From Burkholderia anthina (GTDB lineage Bacteria; Pseudomonadota; Gammaproteobacteria; Burkholderiales; Burkholderiaceae), in NCBI RefSeq assembly GCF_902498995.1, contig NZ_CABVLY010000002.1, positions 310,001 to 374,000 of the forward strand: a stretch of DNA of 64,000 nt, written 5' to 3'. Positions within the stretch are counted from its first letter, which is position 1, and the number at the start of each line of letters is the position of its first letter. The translations under genes were made by a program, and so were the position numbers. Below the pieces are notes generated by a model. The model did no database searches. It was given only the letters and a program-made list of their open reading frames with translations, and was not told where the DNA came from. Positions 18,197 through 27,325 of this stretch are shown in pieces.

Positions 18197-19318
18197 TCAG
18201 CCGTCGAACGGCGCCAGCTCGTAACTCGTGCTCCGGCCGCCGGACAACGAACGACGCAGCACACCGTGCGAGACGAGTTCGCCGATATCGCGCAGCGCCG
18301 TATCTTGCGAGCACTTTGCGAGGGCTGCCCATTTGGTGGTCGTCAGCTTTCCTTCGAAGCCGTCGAGCAAGCGGTTCATGACCTTGGCCTGGCGTTCGTT
18401 CATCGCAAGGCCCGCATATTGTTGCCAGAAGCGCGCCTTGACCAGGACCGCATCGAGCGTCGTGTGCGCGTGATCGACGGCCCGCCCCAGGGTGTTCAGA
18501 AACCACGCGAGCCATTCGGTGACGTCGAGCGAACCGCGCTGCGTACGCTCCAGCACGTCGTAGTACGCGTTGCGTTCGCGCTGGATTTGCGCCGACAGGC
18601 TGTAGAAACGTTGTGGACTCCGATCGGCGCGCGCCAGCACCAGATCCCCGAGGGCGCGCGCGATACGGCCGTTGCCGTCGTCGAACGGGTGGAGCGTGAC
18701 GAACCACAGGTGGGCCAGGCCGGCCCGGATCAGCAAAGGCTCGGACGGCGACGCATTGAACCATGCGAGAAAGCGGTGGATCTCGCTGGTCAGGCGCGAG
18801 GCGGGCGGTGCTTCGAAATGCACGCGCTGCCGGCCGATCGGTCCGGACACCACCTGCATCGGCCCGCTCGCGTCCGTCCGCCATGCGCCCACCGTGATTC
18901 GCGACATCCCCGAATAGCCGGTCGGGAAAAGAGCGGCATGCCACCCGCACAAGCGGCTTTCGGTGACCGGCGCTGCCGAATGGGTCGTCGTATCCAGCAC
19001 CATGTCGACCACGCCCTCGACGTGGCGATCGACTGGCGCCAGCGCACCGATATCGACACCAAGCCGGCGCGCAATCGACGATCGAACCGATGCGACGTTC
19101 AGGCTTTCGCCCTCGATGGCACTGGTCTTGACGACGTCCTCCGTCAGCGCGGCCAGGCTGGCCTCGCCGCGCAGCGACAGGCCGATATCCACCAATCGCC
19201 CGACCAGCATGCCTTGCGCACGGCTGACGTCGGCGAGTGGCGCGGCGAGTGTCGGGAGGTCGAAGCGCCATGCAGGCCAGTCGGCCGACTCCCAGATGAA
19301 GGTGTAATCTCCGCTCAT
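18197..19318 (-). CDS. Fic-family AMPylase with DUF4172 N-terminus and C-terminal winged HTH
   Basis: 373 residues. The N-terminus (FIWESADWPAWRFD) matches the DUF4172-type Fic subfamily. The Fic core has the catalytic motif HPFDDGNGRIAR (210-221), fully conserved, and an upstream inhibitory helix TSAIEGE (T65..E69-G70), so it is a class II, self-inhibited enzyme. Residues about 305-370 look like a winged HTH (NERQAKVMNRLL, then RDIGELVSHGVL and GGRSTSYEL). It should transfer AMP to a protein hydroxyl; the target is unknown. No separate antitoxin gene is seen. Its start codon lies inside a 27-bp inverted repeat related to upstream half-sites, suggesting autoregulation. Confidence 0.92.
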   Translation of the reverse strand: MSGDYTFIWESADWPAWRFDLPTLAAPLADVSRAQGMLVGRLVDIGLSLRGEASLAALTEDVVKTSAIEGESLNVASVRSSIARRLGVDIGALAPVDRHVEGVVDMVLDTTTHSAAPVTESRLCGWHAALFPTGYSGMSRITVGAWRTDASGPMQVVSGPIGRQRVHFEAPPASRLTSEIHRFLAWFNASPSEPLLIRAGLAHLWFVTLHPFDDGNGRIARALGDLVLARADRSPQRFYSLSAQIQRERNAYYDVLERTQRGSLDVTEWLAWFLNTLGRAVDHAHTTLDAVLVKARFWQQYAGLAMNERQAKVMNRLLDGFEGKLTTTKWAALAKCSQDTALRDIGELVSHGVLRRSLSGGRSTSYELAPFDG

Positions 19319-19331
19319 GATGCGGAGATTA
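19305..19331. promoter_or_regulatory. Fic operator O1: 10-7-10 inverted repeat over the fic start codon
   Basis: TAATCTCCGC (19305-19314) and GCGGAGATTA (19322-19331) are perfect inverted arms around a 7-bp spacer containing the start codon. The half-site is two substitutions away from those in O2. Confidence 0.6.
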
Positions 19332-19357
19332 TCCCACCGATTGGCCGCGCGATTCAA

Positions 19358-19402
19358 TATTCACCGCAAATTATGCGGTGAATAGCCGCTCTATTCACCG
19401 CA
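19358..19402. promoter_or_regulatory. Fic operator O2 plus one extra half-site
   Basis: TATTCACCGCA (19358-19368) faces TGCGGTGAATA (19374-19384), again spanning 27 bp. A third identical TATTCACCGCA is at 19392-19402. The O1 and O2 centres are 53 bp apart, about five helical turns. The combined half-site consensus is TAWTCWCCGC. Confidence 0.6.
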
Positions 19403-19420
19403 CCGTCAACCCGTCGGAAT

Positions 19421-19443
19421 AAAAAAAGCCCGCCGAAGCGGGC
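19421..19443 (-). terminator. intrinsic terminator of the GH42/sugar ABC operon
   Basis: On the minus strand, GCCCGC-TTCG-GCGGGC is followed by T7. The stem has a stable TTCG tetraloop and lies 48 nt beyond the last permease gene. Confidence 0.88.
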
Positions 19444-19491
19444 CAACCTCTCGATGAAGAGGGGTGATGCGAATCCGCGATCCGTGCCGGC

Positions 19492-20343
19492 TCAACCCTT
19501 CGTCGCCCCGAACGTGAGCCCCGCGACGAAATGCTTCTGCATCGCGAAGAACATCGCGACCGACGGCAGCGCGGCGAGAATCGATCCGGCCGAAACAAGA
19601 TTCCACGACGTCGTCCATTGCCCCTTCAACGCGGCGACGCCCACGGTGATCGGCGCGGCCTCATCGCCTTGCGTCAGGCACAGCGCCCAGAAGTAGTCGT
19701 TCCACACGAACGTGAACACGAGAATCGCGAGCGCGGCCAACGCAGGGCGGATCAACGGCAGCACGATCCGCCAGAACACCGTCCATTCGCCCGCGCCTTC
19801 GATCCGCGCCGCCTCGATCAGCTCGAACGGCAGCTGCTTGATGAAGTTGCGCAGAAACAGCGTACAGAACCCCGTCTGAAACGCGACATGAAACAGGATC
19901 AGCGCGTCGACGGTGTTGAACACGCCCAGCCTGAGCGACAAGTCCCGCACCGGAATCATCAGCACCTGCACCGGCACGAAATTCCCCGCGACGAACGTGC
20001 CGAACAACGCGGTATTCCCGCGAAACCGGTAAGTGGCGAGCGCGAACCCGGCCATCGCCGCCAGCGCGATCGAACCCAGCACCGACGGCACCGTGATCTG
20101 CACGCTGTTCCAGAAGTAATGCAGCATCGGCGACGTGGTCAGCGCGTCGCGATAGTTCTCGATCATCGAGAAGTGCCGCGGCCAGCCCCAGTAGTGACCT
20201 TCGACGAGCTCCTCGGTCGAGCGCACCGACGTGACGAACACGGCGATCATCGGCAGCAGCCAGATCACGAGCGCGACGGGCAGCGACAGTTTGTACAGCC
20301 GGCGCGAGACCGGCTTCCAGTGGGCAACGGGTGTCGGAAACAT
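19492..20343 (-). CDS. ABC sugar permease, MalG type
   Basis: 283 residues with six predicted membrane helices, the size of a MalG/LacG permease. The EAA loop that docks the ATPase is EAARIEGAGEWTVFWRIVLP. This subunit pairs with the MalF-type protein encoded just upstream (21-nt gap) to form the membrane channel of a CUT1 importer for an oligosaccharide, probably a galactoside given the GH42 gene. It is the last gene of the operon. Confidence 0.93.
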   Translation of the reverse strand: MFPTPVAHWKPVSRRLYKLSLPVALVIWLLPMIAVFVTSVRSTEELVEGHYWGWPRHFSMIENYRDALTTSPMLHYFWNSVQITVPSVLGSIALAAMAGFALATYRFRGNTALFGTFVAGNFVPVQVLMIPVRDLSLRLGVFNTVDALILFHVAFQTGFCTLFLRNFIKQLPFELIEAARIEGAGEWTVFWRIVLPLIRPALAALAILVFTFVWNDYFWALCLTQGDEAAPITVGVAALKGQWTTSWNLVSAGSILAALPSVAMFFAMQKHFVAGLTFGATKG

Positions 20344-20364
20344 GATGAGCGAATCCCCGGGTGG

Positions 20365-21321
20365 TCACTGCTCGTTGCGCAGCATGCGGCGCAACTGGAA
20401 CACGATGTAGACGAGCATGATCGCGAACAGCACGACCGCGATCGCCGCGGAATAGCCGAGCCGGTAGTACTTGATCGCCTGGTCGTACATGTAATACGCG
20501 AGCACGGTCGAGCTCTCGAACGGGCCGCCGCTCGTCATCACCGAGATCAGGTCGAAGCTGCGCAGCGCGCCGATCACGGTGACGACGATCGCCATGAACG
20601 TGGTCGGCCGCAACTGCGGCAGCACGACGTGCCACAGCAGCGCGAAGCCGCGCGCGCCTTCCATCCGCGCCGCTTCGATCTGCTCGGGGTTCACCGCCGT
20701 GAGGCCGGTCAGGTACAGGATCATGCAGTAGGCCGTCTGCGGCCACAGCGCGGCGAACACGATGCCGAGCGTCGCGTAGCGCGCGTCGCCGAGCACCGGA
20801 ATGCCGTGCCCGGCGATGAGCGCGAGCAAGCCGAAAGTCGGATCGTAGAACCACGAGAAGATCAGCCCGACGACCACGCCGGACAGCACGAACGGCGCGA
20901 AGAACAGCGACTTCACGAGCCGGATGCCGGCAACGGCCTGGTTCAGATACAGCGCGAGCGCGAGGCCGAGCGGCGGCGCGAGCATGAACAGCACGAGCCA
21001 GATCACGTTGTTGCGCAACGCGGTGTAGAACGTCGGCGCGTGCAGCAGCTCAACGTAGTTCGCGAGGCCGACGAACGTGCGCTCGGTCATCCCGTCCCAG
21101 TTGCAGAGGCTCAGCCACAGCGTCGACAGGATTGGCCAGATCACATAGGCGGCAACCATCGCGCACGCGGGCGCGAGAAAGAGCCACGCGGCGCGCCGTT
21201 GCCGCCGCACGGCCGGCGACGGGCGGCGCGCGGGCAGCGCGGCGGGTGTGCGGCGGCCCGGCGGTGCGGCGGCCGGGGCGGCAGGCGTTTCGGCGGGTCG
21301 GGACGCGATCGGACTGGACAC
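20365..21321 (-). CDS. ABC sugar permease, MalF/UgpA type
   Basis: 318 residues. An Ala/Pro/Arg-rich cytoplasmic leader of about 40 residues precedes six membrane helices. The EAA loop reads EAARMEGARGFALLWHVVLP. The start is GTG at 21321, supported by AGGAGG seven bases upstream; no ATG fits as well. It is the partner of the MalG-type permease in a CUT1 sugar importer. Confidence 0.93.
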   Translation of the reverse strand: MSSPIASRPAETPAAPAAAPPGRRTPAALPARRPSPAVRRQRRAAWLFLAPACAMVAAYVIWPILSTLWLSLCNWDGMTERTFVGLANYVELLHAPTFYTALRNNVIWLVLFMLAPPLGLALALYLNQAVAGIRLVKSLFFAPFVLSGVVVGLIFSWFYDPTFGLLALIAGHGIPVLGDARYATLGIVFAALWPQTAYCMILYLTGLTAVNPEQIEAARMEGARGFALLWHVVLPQLRPTTFMAIVVTVIGALRSFDLISVMTSGGPFESSTVLAYYMYDQAIKYYRLGYSAAIAVVLFAIMLVYIVFQLRRMLRNEQ

Positions 21322-21375
21322 GGCAAGCCTCCTGGGCGAACGCGGCGGCGCACGGCCGCCGCGTGAGTCACGCGA

Positions 21376-22635
21376 TTACTTCTTGTAGATCCGCTTGCGG
21401 GTCTGTTCGAGTTGCGCGAGCACCGAATCGAGCTGCGCGGGATTCGCGACGAACTGCTGCATCCCCTTCATCCCTTCGTCGGCCATTTCCTTCGTCATGT
21501 CGCGGTCGTAGAACTGCGCGACGCCGCCCTGGGTGTCGGCGAGGATCCGGAAGCCGATCCGCGAGATCGGATCGTCCGGCTCCGGCGACTTGCTGTTGGC
21601 CGACAGCGAGCCGAGCCCTTCGGCGAGCTTCGCGCCCATCTCGGGCGTTTCGACGAACGCGAGGAAGGTATGCGCGTCGGCCTTGTTCTTCGCCTTGGTC
21701 GGGATGTGCAGCGATTCGACCGGGCCGTCTTCGGCGGTCGGCACCTTCGGGTCGATGATCGGGAAGCGGTAGTAGCCCATTTCCTGCTTCACGTTCGGCG
21801 GAAAGCCCGCCGCGATGAAGGTGCCCATCAGCATCATCGCGGCCTTGCCCTGGAACAGGAACGGCTGCGCGCCGTCGAGATCGTAGGACAGCGCGTTGTC
21901 GATGAAGTAGCCCGCGTCGATCAGGGATTTCCACGTCGTGTAGACCTTCTTCACGCGCGGGTCGGTGTACGGCACGTCGCCGGCCATCAGCTGCTGGTGG
22001 AACGCGTTGCCGTTCAGCCGCAGGTCGAGATAATCGAACCAGCCGGCGAGCGTCCACGCGTCGCGGCCGCCAACTGCGATCGGCGTGATGCCGGCCGCCT
22101 TCAGCTTCTTGCACGCATCGAGAAACTGGTCCCATGTTTTCGGCTCGTCGGCGATGCCGACCTTGCGGAACAGGTCCTTGCGATAGAACAGCCCCCACGA
22201 GTAATAGACGGTCGGCGCCGCGTACTGCTTGCCGTTGTACGACGAGGCGCTGCGTGTCGACGCGTACATCGCGTCCCAGCCGTTCTTCTTCCAGTCGCCG
22301 CTCAGGTCCTCGAACAGCCCGCGCTTCGCGTAGTACGCCATCCGCTCGCCCGCGTGCCAGTTCACCACGTCGGGCGCGACGGTCGAGAGCCATGCGGGGA
22401 GCTGCACCTTGTACGCTTCCTCGTCGACGAAGGTGGGCTTCACGTCGATGTCGGGATGGGCCTTGTGGAACGCCTCGAGCGTCGACTGCCAGACCGCGCG
22501 CTGGCTGGCGCCCTTGAACGCGATGTTGATCGTCAGCGTGCCCGCGTTGGCCGGCGCGGCCGCGCCGAACGATGCAGCGGCGATGGCGGCGGCCGCCGCA
22601 AGCCGGGCGGCGACGCGAAGGGGGCGATGTGTCAT
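21376..22635 (-). CDS. periplasmic sugar-binding protein of the galactoside ABC importer
   Basis: 419 residues with a Sec signal peptide ending near APANAG (about residue 31). The mature part is a family 1 solute-binding protein: LTINIAFKGASQRAVWQ, then NGKQYAAPTVYYSWGLFYRKD and a C-terminal segment with FLAFVETPEMGAKLAEGLG. It delivers the sugar to the MalFG-type permeases. It is encoded between the GH42 gene and the permeases, 73 nt after the former. The ligand is inferred from context only. Confidence 0.92.
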   Translation of the reverse strand: MTHRPLRVAARLAAAAAIAAASFGAAAPANAGTLTINIAFKGASQRAVWQSTLEAFHKAHPDIDVKPTFVDEEAYKVQLPAWLSTVAPDVVNWHAGERMAYYAKRGLFEDLSGDWKKNGWDAMYASTRSASSYNGKQYAAPTVYYSWGLFYRKDLFRKVGIADEPKTWDQFLDACKKLKAAGITPIAVGGRDAWTLAGWFDYLDLRLNGNAFHQQLMAGDVPYTDPRVKKVYTTWKSLIDAGYFIDNALSYDLDGAQPFLFQGKAAMMLMGTFIAAGFPPNVKQEMGYYRFPIIDPKVPTAEDGPVESLHIPTKAKNKADAHTFLAFVETPEMGAKLAEGLGSLSANSKSPEPDDPISRIGFRILADTQGGVAQFYDRDMTKEMADEGMKGMQQFVANPAQLDSVLAQLEQTRKRIYKK

Positions 22636-22708
22636 GTGTGTCTCCAGTCCTGTGTGTCGTTGTGCGTGACCGGCGCGCGTCATGTCGTCATGGCGCCGGG
22701 GGCGGTTG

Positions 22709-24715
22709 CTACGAACGGCTTCGATACACGGCGACGCCTTGCGGCTCGACCTGCGCGGTGCCGACCACGAATGCGGACGGCGGCACCGCGTCGATCGTGT
22801 GCGGCGTGTCGCGGTAGTTGAATACGTAGGTGAGGCCGCCGCGCCGGCTGATGCGCAGACCGTCGCCGAGCGGTGCGGGCGCGAGGCCGGCTTCGGCCGC
22901 GACGTCGGCGAACAGGCGCGCGGTGGTCGCGTCGTCGAACAGCGCGGCCCAGTAGTGCAACGCGCCGTGCGATACGCAGGCCGGATGACCGTCGGCGAAG
23001 CGCGCGCGCACGATGCCGCGCGCGTCGCCATCTTCGCCGTCGCCATGCAGCTCGACGAGATCGCGCCAGTGACGCGCGTCGCCGGCGAGCGGCGAGCCGT
23101 CGCGCAACGTGCCGTCGATCCGCTCGGTCACGTTCGGCCGCAGCGATTCGACACGCCACACGCGTATCGGCAGGATCGACACGAGCGGGCCGGGCGGCAG
23201 CGTCGGCGGAATCCGCAGGTCGGCGGTCTTCGAGCCGGTGCGCGGGCCGAACACCGCCTGCGCGCCGGAGGCGGCGAGCCGTGCCGCGAAGTCGTCCGGC
23301 ACGACCGGCAGCGGCGGCACCACGACGAGCCGGTAGCCGTTAAGCGGCGCGTGCGGGGAAACGATGTCGACGTCGAGGCCGAGCGAGCGCAGCGCCGAGT
23401 AGTACTCGAACGCGAAGCGCGGATAGTGGAAATCGGCGCCTTGCGGCTGTACTTCGAACAGCCATTTCGCGTCGTAGTCGAACACCAGCGCGACGGGGGC
23501 GCGCACCGGGCCGTTCGCGTCGGCATCCGCGCCGGCGTCGAGCACCGCGGCGATTTCGCGCGCGACGCGCTGCGCTTCGCGGCCGCCTTCGTCGAGCCGA
23601 TCGTCCGGCGTGTGCAGGCCCGCATGCATCTGTTCCTGCGCGAACGGCGCCTGCCGCCAGCGGAAGTACGACACGCAGCCGGCGCCGTGCGCGAACGCTT
23701 CCCAGCTCCACAGCCGCACCATGCCCGGCAGCGGCGCGGGGTTCCACTGCGCCCAGTTCACGGGCCCCGGCTGCTGCTCCATCACCCAGAACGGCAGCTT
23801 CGACATCCCGCGATAGAGATCGTGATTGAACGACGCGAAATCGGGATGGCCGGTGCGCAGCCAGCGCGCCTTCACGTCGGGCGCGAACCATTGCTCCTCG
23901 AGCGCGCCGAGCGGGTAGCTGTCCCACGTCGCGACGTCGAGGTCGCGCGCCACTTCGTAGTGATCGAACTCGGTGAAGAGCTGCATGAAGTTGTGCGCGA
24001 CGGGGCGGCCCGGCGAATGGGCGCGGATCACGTCGACCTGCATCCGGTGATAGCGCGCGACTTCGTCGGAGGCGAAGCGCCGGTAGTCGAGGCGATGCGA
24101 CGGATGCGCTTCGGTCACGGTGCCGACCGGTGCGTCGACTTCGTCGAAATGGCGGTACTCCATGCTCCAGAACACGGTGCCCCATGCGCGGTTCAGCGCG
24201 TCGATCGTGCCGTAGCGCGCCTTCAGCCATTCGCGAAAGCGCACGAGCGCGGCGGGCGAATAGCTGACGACCGTCTGGTGGCAGCCGAGCTCGTTGTCGG
24301 TCTGCCAGTAGCGCACGGCCGGGTGGCGGCCGTAGCGTTCGGCCACCGCCGTGCAGATCCGGCGCGATGCTTCGAGATAGGTCGGCGACGAGAAGTCGTA
24401 GTGGCGGCGCGAGCCGAACTGGCGCGGCCGGCCGTCCGCGCCGATCGCGAGGATGTCGGGGTGACGGTCGACGAGCCACTTCGGCGGCGTCGCGGTCGGC
24501 GTGCACATGACGACCTCGAGGCCGGCCGTGCCGAGCACGTCGATCGCGCGATCGAGCCAGCCCCAGTCGTATTCGCCCGGCGACGGCTCGATACGGCTCC
24601 ATGCGAATTCGGCGATCCGCACCTGCGCGATGCCGAGCGCCTTCATCCGGCGGGCGTCGTCCGCCCACATCGATTCCGGCCAGTGTTCCGGGTAGTAGCA
24701 GACTCCGAGGCGCAT
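22709..24715 (-). CDS. GH42 beta-galactosidase
   Basis: 668 residues, full length for GH42. The N-terminus [17 protein letters not shown] is characteristic. The acid/base Glu is E142 in [11 protein letters not shown] and the nucleophile is E313 in [13 protein letters not shown], at nearly the positions known in Thermus A4. A trimerisation domain and a small C-terminal beta domain follow. There is no signal peptide, so it hydrolyses galactosides in the cytoplasm after uptake by the co-encoded importer. It lies 9 nt after the ATPase gene. Substrates in this family include plant galacto-oligosaccharides as well as lactose. Confidence 0.95.
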   Translation of the reverse strand: MRLGVCYYPEHWPESMWADDARRMKALGIAQVRIAEFAWSRIEPSPGEYDWGWLDRAIDVLGTAGLEVVMCTPTATPPKWLVDRHPDILAIGADGRPRQFGSRRHYDFSSPTYLEASRRICTAVAERYGRHPAVRYWQTDNELGCHQTVVSYSPAALVRFREWLKARYGTIDALNRAWGTVFWSMEYRHFDEVDAPVGTVTEAHPSHRLDYRRFASDEVARYHRMQVDVIRAHSPGRPVAHNFMQLFTEFDHYEVARDLDVATWDSYPLGALEEQWFAPDVKARWLRTGHPDFASFNHDLYRGMSKLPFWVMEQQPGPVNWAQWNPAPLPGMVRLWSWEAFAHGAGCVSYFRWRQAPFAQEQMHAGLHTPDDRLDEGGREAQRVAREIAAVLDAGADADANGPVRAPVALVFDYDAKWLFEVQPQGADFHYPRFAFEYYSALRSLGLDVDIVSPHAPLNGYRLVVVPPLPVVPDDFAARLAASGAQAVFGPRTGSKTADLRIPPTLPPGPLVSILPIRVWRVESLRPNVTERIDGTLRDGSPLAGDARHWRDLVELHGDGEDGDARGIVRARFADGHPACVSHGALHYWAALFDDATTARLFADVAAEAGLAPAPLGDGLRISRRGGLTYVFNYRDTPHTIDAVPPSAFVVGTAQVEPQGVAVYRSRS

Positions 24716-24724
24716 GCCCGATCC

Positions 24725-25873
24725 TTATGCGTAGTGGTGGACGTGGACGTCGGCGCGCGCGGGCACCGCGCGGCCGTCTTCGGTGAAGAGGTGGCAGGCC
24801 GCGGCCGGCGCATGCGCGTGCACGCGCTCGCCGCGACGCAGCGGCGCGTCGCCGGGCACTTTTGCGATCAGCGGCGTGCCGCCGGGTTGGTCGAGGTGCA
24901 CGTAGGTCTGCTCGCCGAGGCGTTCGACCAGCACGACGTCGCGGGCGAGCGCCGTCGCGTCGTGCGCGGCGCCGAGCGTCAGGTGTTCGGGGCGGATGCC
25001 GAGCGTGACGGTGGCGCCCGGCGCGAGCGCGGCGCCGTCGCGCGGCAGCGTGAAGGTTTCGCCGGACGGCACGACGGCGACGGTCGTGTGTTGCGCATCG
25101 CACGCGGCGACGACGGCCGGCAGGAAGTTCATCCGCGGCGAGCCGATGAAGCCGGCGACGAAGCGGCTCGCCGGATGGTGGTAGAGGTCGAGCGGCGCGC
25201 CGACCTGCGCGATGCTGCCGTGCTGCGCGGTGTCGGCGCCGGTGTGCAGCAGCACGATCTTGTCGGCGAGCGTCATCGCTTCGGTCTGGTCGTGCGTCAC
25301 GTAGACGACGCTCGCCCGTTCGAACTGGCGGTGCAGTTTCGCGATCTCGACGCGGGTCTGGCCGCGCAGCGCCGCGTCGAGGTTCGACAGCGGCTCGTCG
25401 AACAGGAACACGCCGGGCTCGCGCACGATCGCGCGGCCGATCGCGACGCGCTGCCGCTGGCCGCCGGACAGCGCCTTCGGCTTGCGCTCGAGCAGCGTGT
25501 CGAGCTGCAGGATCCGCGCGGCGTCGCGCACCTTCCGGTCGATCTCGGCCTTCGGCACGCGCGCGAGCTTCAGCCCGAACGCCATGTTCTCGTAGACCGT
25601 CATGTGCGGAAACAGCGCGTAGCTCTGGAACACCATCGCGACGCCGCGCTCGGCGGCCGGCACGTCGTCGACGCGGCGGCCGTCGATCGACAGCTCGCCG
25701 TCGCTCAGATCCTCGAGGCCCGCGATCATCCGCAACAGGGTCGACTTGCCGCAGCCGGACGGGCCGAGGAACACGCAGAACTCGTGCGCGCCGATCTCCA
25801 GATCGACGTCGCGAATGACCGGCGCGTGCTCGCCATAGGCTTTCTGCACGCGTCGCATCGAGATGCTCGCCAT
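24725..25873 (-). CDS. MalK/UgpC-type ABC ATPase
   Basis: 382 residues. The nucleotide-binding domain has Walker A GPSGCGKST, Q-loop VFQSYALFPHM, signature LSGGQRQR, Walker B VFLFDEP and switch THDQTEA. A C-terminal TOBE/MalK regulatory domain contains GIRPEHLTLG. It energises the CUT1 importer encoded downstream and is first in the operon. The start lies 38 nt from the LacI-type operator on the far side of the divergent promoter region. Confidence 0.95.
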   Translation of the reverse strand: MASISMRRVQKAYGEHAPVIRDVDLEIGAHEFCVFLGPSGCGKSTLLRMIAGLEDLSDGELSIDGRRVDDVPAAERGVAMVFQSYALFPHMTVYENMAFGLKLARVPKAEIDRKVRDAARILQLDTLLERKPKALSGGQRQRVAIGRAIVREPGVFLFDEPLSNLDAALRGQTRVEIAKLHRQFERASVVYVTHDQTEAMTLADKIVLLHTGADTAQHGSIAQVGAPLDLYHHPASRFVAGFIGSPRMNFLPAVVAACDAQHTTVAVVPSGETFTLPRDGAALAPGATVTLGIRPEHLTLGAAHDATALARDVVLVERLGEQTYVHLDQPGGTPLIAKVPGDAPLRRGERVHAHAPAAACHLFTEDGRAVPARADVHVHHYA

Positions 25874-25910
25874 TGTCTCCGCTCCATGTTCTAATGCGCT
25901 TGCATCATGC

Positions 25911-25922
25911 TTAAGCGCTTAA
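25911..25922. promoter_or_regulatory. LacI-family operator TTAAGCGCTTAA
   Basis: A perfect 12-bp palindrome with the central CG typical of LacI-family operators. It lies between the ATPase gene (starts 25873) and the lacI gene (starts 26063). A weaker related sequence (TAATGCGCTTGCA, 25892-25904) precedes it and may be a secondary site. Confidence 0.75.
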
Positions 25923-26062
25923 TCATCGCGATCAAAAAAAGAGCCGGTCCCGATCGCGGCCGAGTCGCGCCCGTTGGTCGGGCGGCTGGGGGTGCGGCGA
26001 TAGTGCGCCGCTTCGGTGAGCGAAGCAAATACTGGATCGGCATCTCATATAGTGAGCAGACG

Positions 26063-27097
26063 ATGGCAACACTGGATGAAGTCGCGCGCCGCGCCGGCGT
26101 GACGGCCGCGACGGTCTCGAACGTATTGCGCCACCGCGGGCGGGTGGGCGACGCGACGCGCGCGCGGGTGCTGGAAGCGGTGGAGGCGCTCGGGTATCGG
26201 CCGCATCTGGCCGCGCGGGCGCTTGCGGAAGGGCGCGCGCCGACGGTCGCGCTGATGGTGTCGAGCATCGCGAACCCGTTCTATCCGGAGTTCGCGCTCG
26301 CGGTCGAGCGTGCGGTGCGCCGCAACGGGCAGTTCCTGATCGTCTGCAATACGAATGAAGATCCGTTGCAGGGGCGAGCGTATCTCGACCAGATCGCCGG
26401 GACGATTTCCGAAGGCATTCTCGTGACCAACGCGAACCTGCATTTGCCGGATCTGGCCGACGTTGCCCGGCGCGGCGTGCCGGTCGTGCTGTGTCTGTGG
26501 GAGCGGCCCGATGCGCCGCCCGAGGGGCTGCCTTGCGTGGCCGTGGATTTCCGCGAGGCGGGGCGGATCGCGACGCGGCATCTGCTCGAACTCGGGCACC
26601 GGACGATCGGCGTGATCGTCGGCGGCTCGGCGAGCGGCGTGCAGGCGGCGCGCTACGACGGCTTCGTCGACGTGATGCGCGAAGCGGGGCTCGACGCGTC
26701 GATCGTCGCGGCCGAGCCCGATTCGATCGAAGGCGGCGTGCGTGCGGCGGGCCGCCTGCTCGATGCGCATCCGGGGCTGACCGCGCTGGTCGCGACCAAC
26801 GACCTGCCGGCGATCGGCGCGCTGCACGCGGCGGCCGATCGCGGCAGGCGCGTGCCCGACGACCTGTCGATCGTCGGCATTACCGACATTCATCTGGCCA
26901 GCGACACGCGTCCGACGTTGACGACCGTCGCGATCCCGACCGCCGAGGCGGCGGGGCTCGCGGTCGAATTGCTCAATGCGTTGCGCGAGGCGGGCGGGCA
27001 GGTCGACGCGGTGTCGCGGGTGCGGACGGCGTCGTTGCCGCGGCTCGTTGTGCGCGGGACGACCGGCGCAGCGCCGGGGCGGAGTGCGGGGGCTTAG
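26063..27097 (+). CDS. LacI-family repressor of the galactoside operon
   Basis: 344 residues. The N-terminal HTH (TLDEVARRAGVTAATVSNVL) and hinge (HLAARALAEGRAPTVALM) are classical. A periplasmic-binding-protein-like effector domain follows, with ALVATNDLPAIGALHAA near its end. The ATG at 26063 was chosen because the HTH starts directly after it; the open frame extends about 52 codons upstream without family similarity. It is divergent from the importer/GH42 operon, with the operator between them, so galactosides or galactose are the likely inducers. A typical catabolic repressor. Confidence 0.93.
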   Translation: MATLDEVARRAGVTAATVSNVLRHRGRVGDATRARVLEAVEALGYRPHLAARALAEGRAPTVALMVSSIANPFYPEFALAVERAVRRNGQFLIVCNTNEDPLQGRAYLDQIAGTISEGILVTNANLHLPDLADVARRGVPVVLCLWERPDAPPEGLPCVAVDFREAGRIATRHLLELGHRTIGVIVGGSASGVQAARYDGFVDVMREAGLDASIVAAEPDSIEGGVRAAGRLLDAHPGLTALVATNDLPAIGALHAAADRGRRVPDDLSIVGITDIHLASDTRPTLTTVAIPTAEAAGLAVELLNALREAGGQVDAVSRVRTASLPRLVVRGTTGAAPGRSAGA

Positions 27098-27224
27098 ACG
27101 TCGCGGGGGCTTTGCCGCGTGACGCCGGGCGTGGCGTGGTTTGCCGGCGTAGGGCGCAACCCGCGAAGCAGCGAATGGGACGGGCCAGCGGCCACTGGAC
27201 GAAATCGGAGTCCGGGCCGGATGG

Positions 27225-27287
27225 GCCGTCTGCCATCATCGCTTCGACGACCCTCATCGCGGTGCGTCGCGCCGAATCGAGATGCGC
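27225..27287 (-). pseudogene. remnant of a GntR/FCD regulator C-terminus
   Basis: Minus-strand codons read AHLDSARRTAMRVVEAMM, closely matching the last residues of the intact regulator next door (AHLESARRIVMRLVEGG). The two copies are 90 bp apart. At the left end of the match the remnant reads on through VEAMMADG instead of stopping. There is no HTH or start codon, so it is a fragment left by duplication or deletion of a second FCD regulator gene. Confidence 0.6.
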
Positions 27288-27325
27288 GTCGGAACCCCGA
27301 GTCCAGGCTGGATTACCCACCCACT

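Noticed and set aside
22682..25894. Long plus-strand frame opposite the GH42 and ATPase genes
   Set aside because: Same antisense artefact; composition is Arg/Ala/Val-biased and no motif is present.
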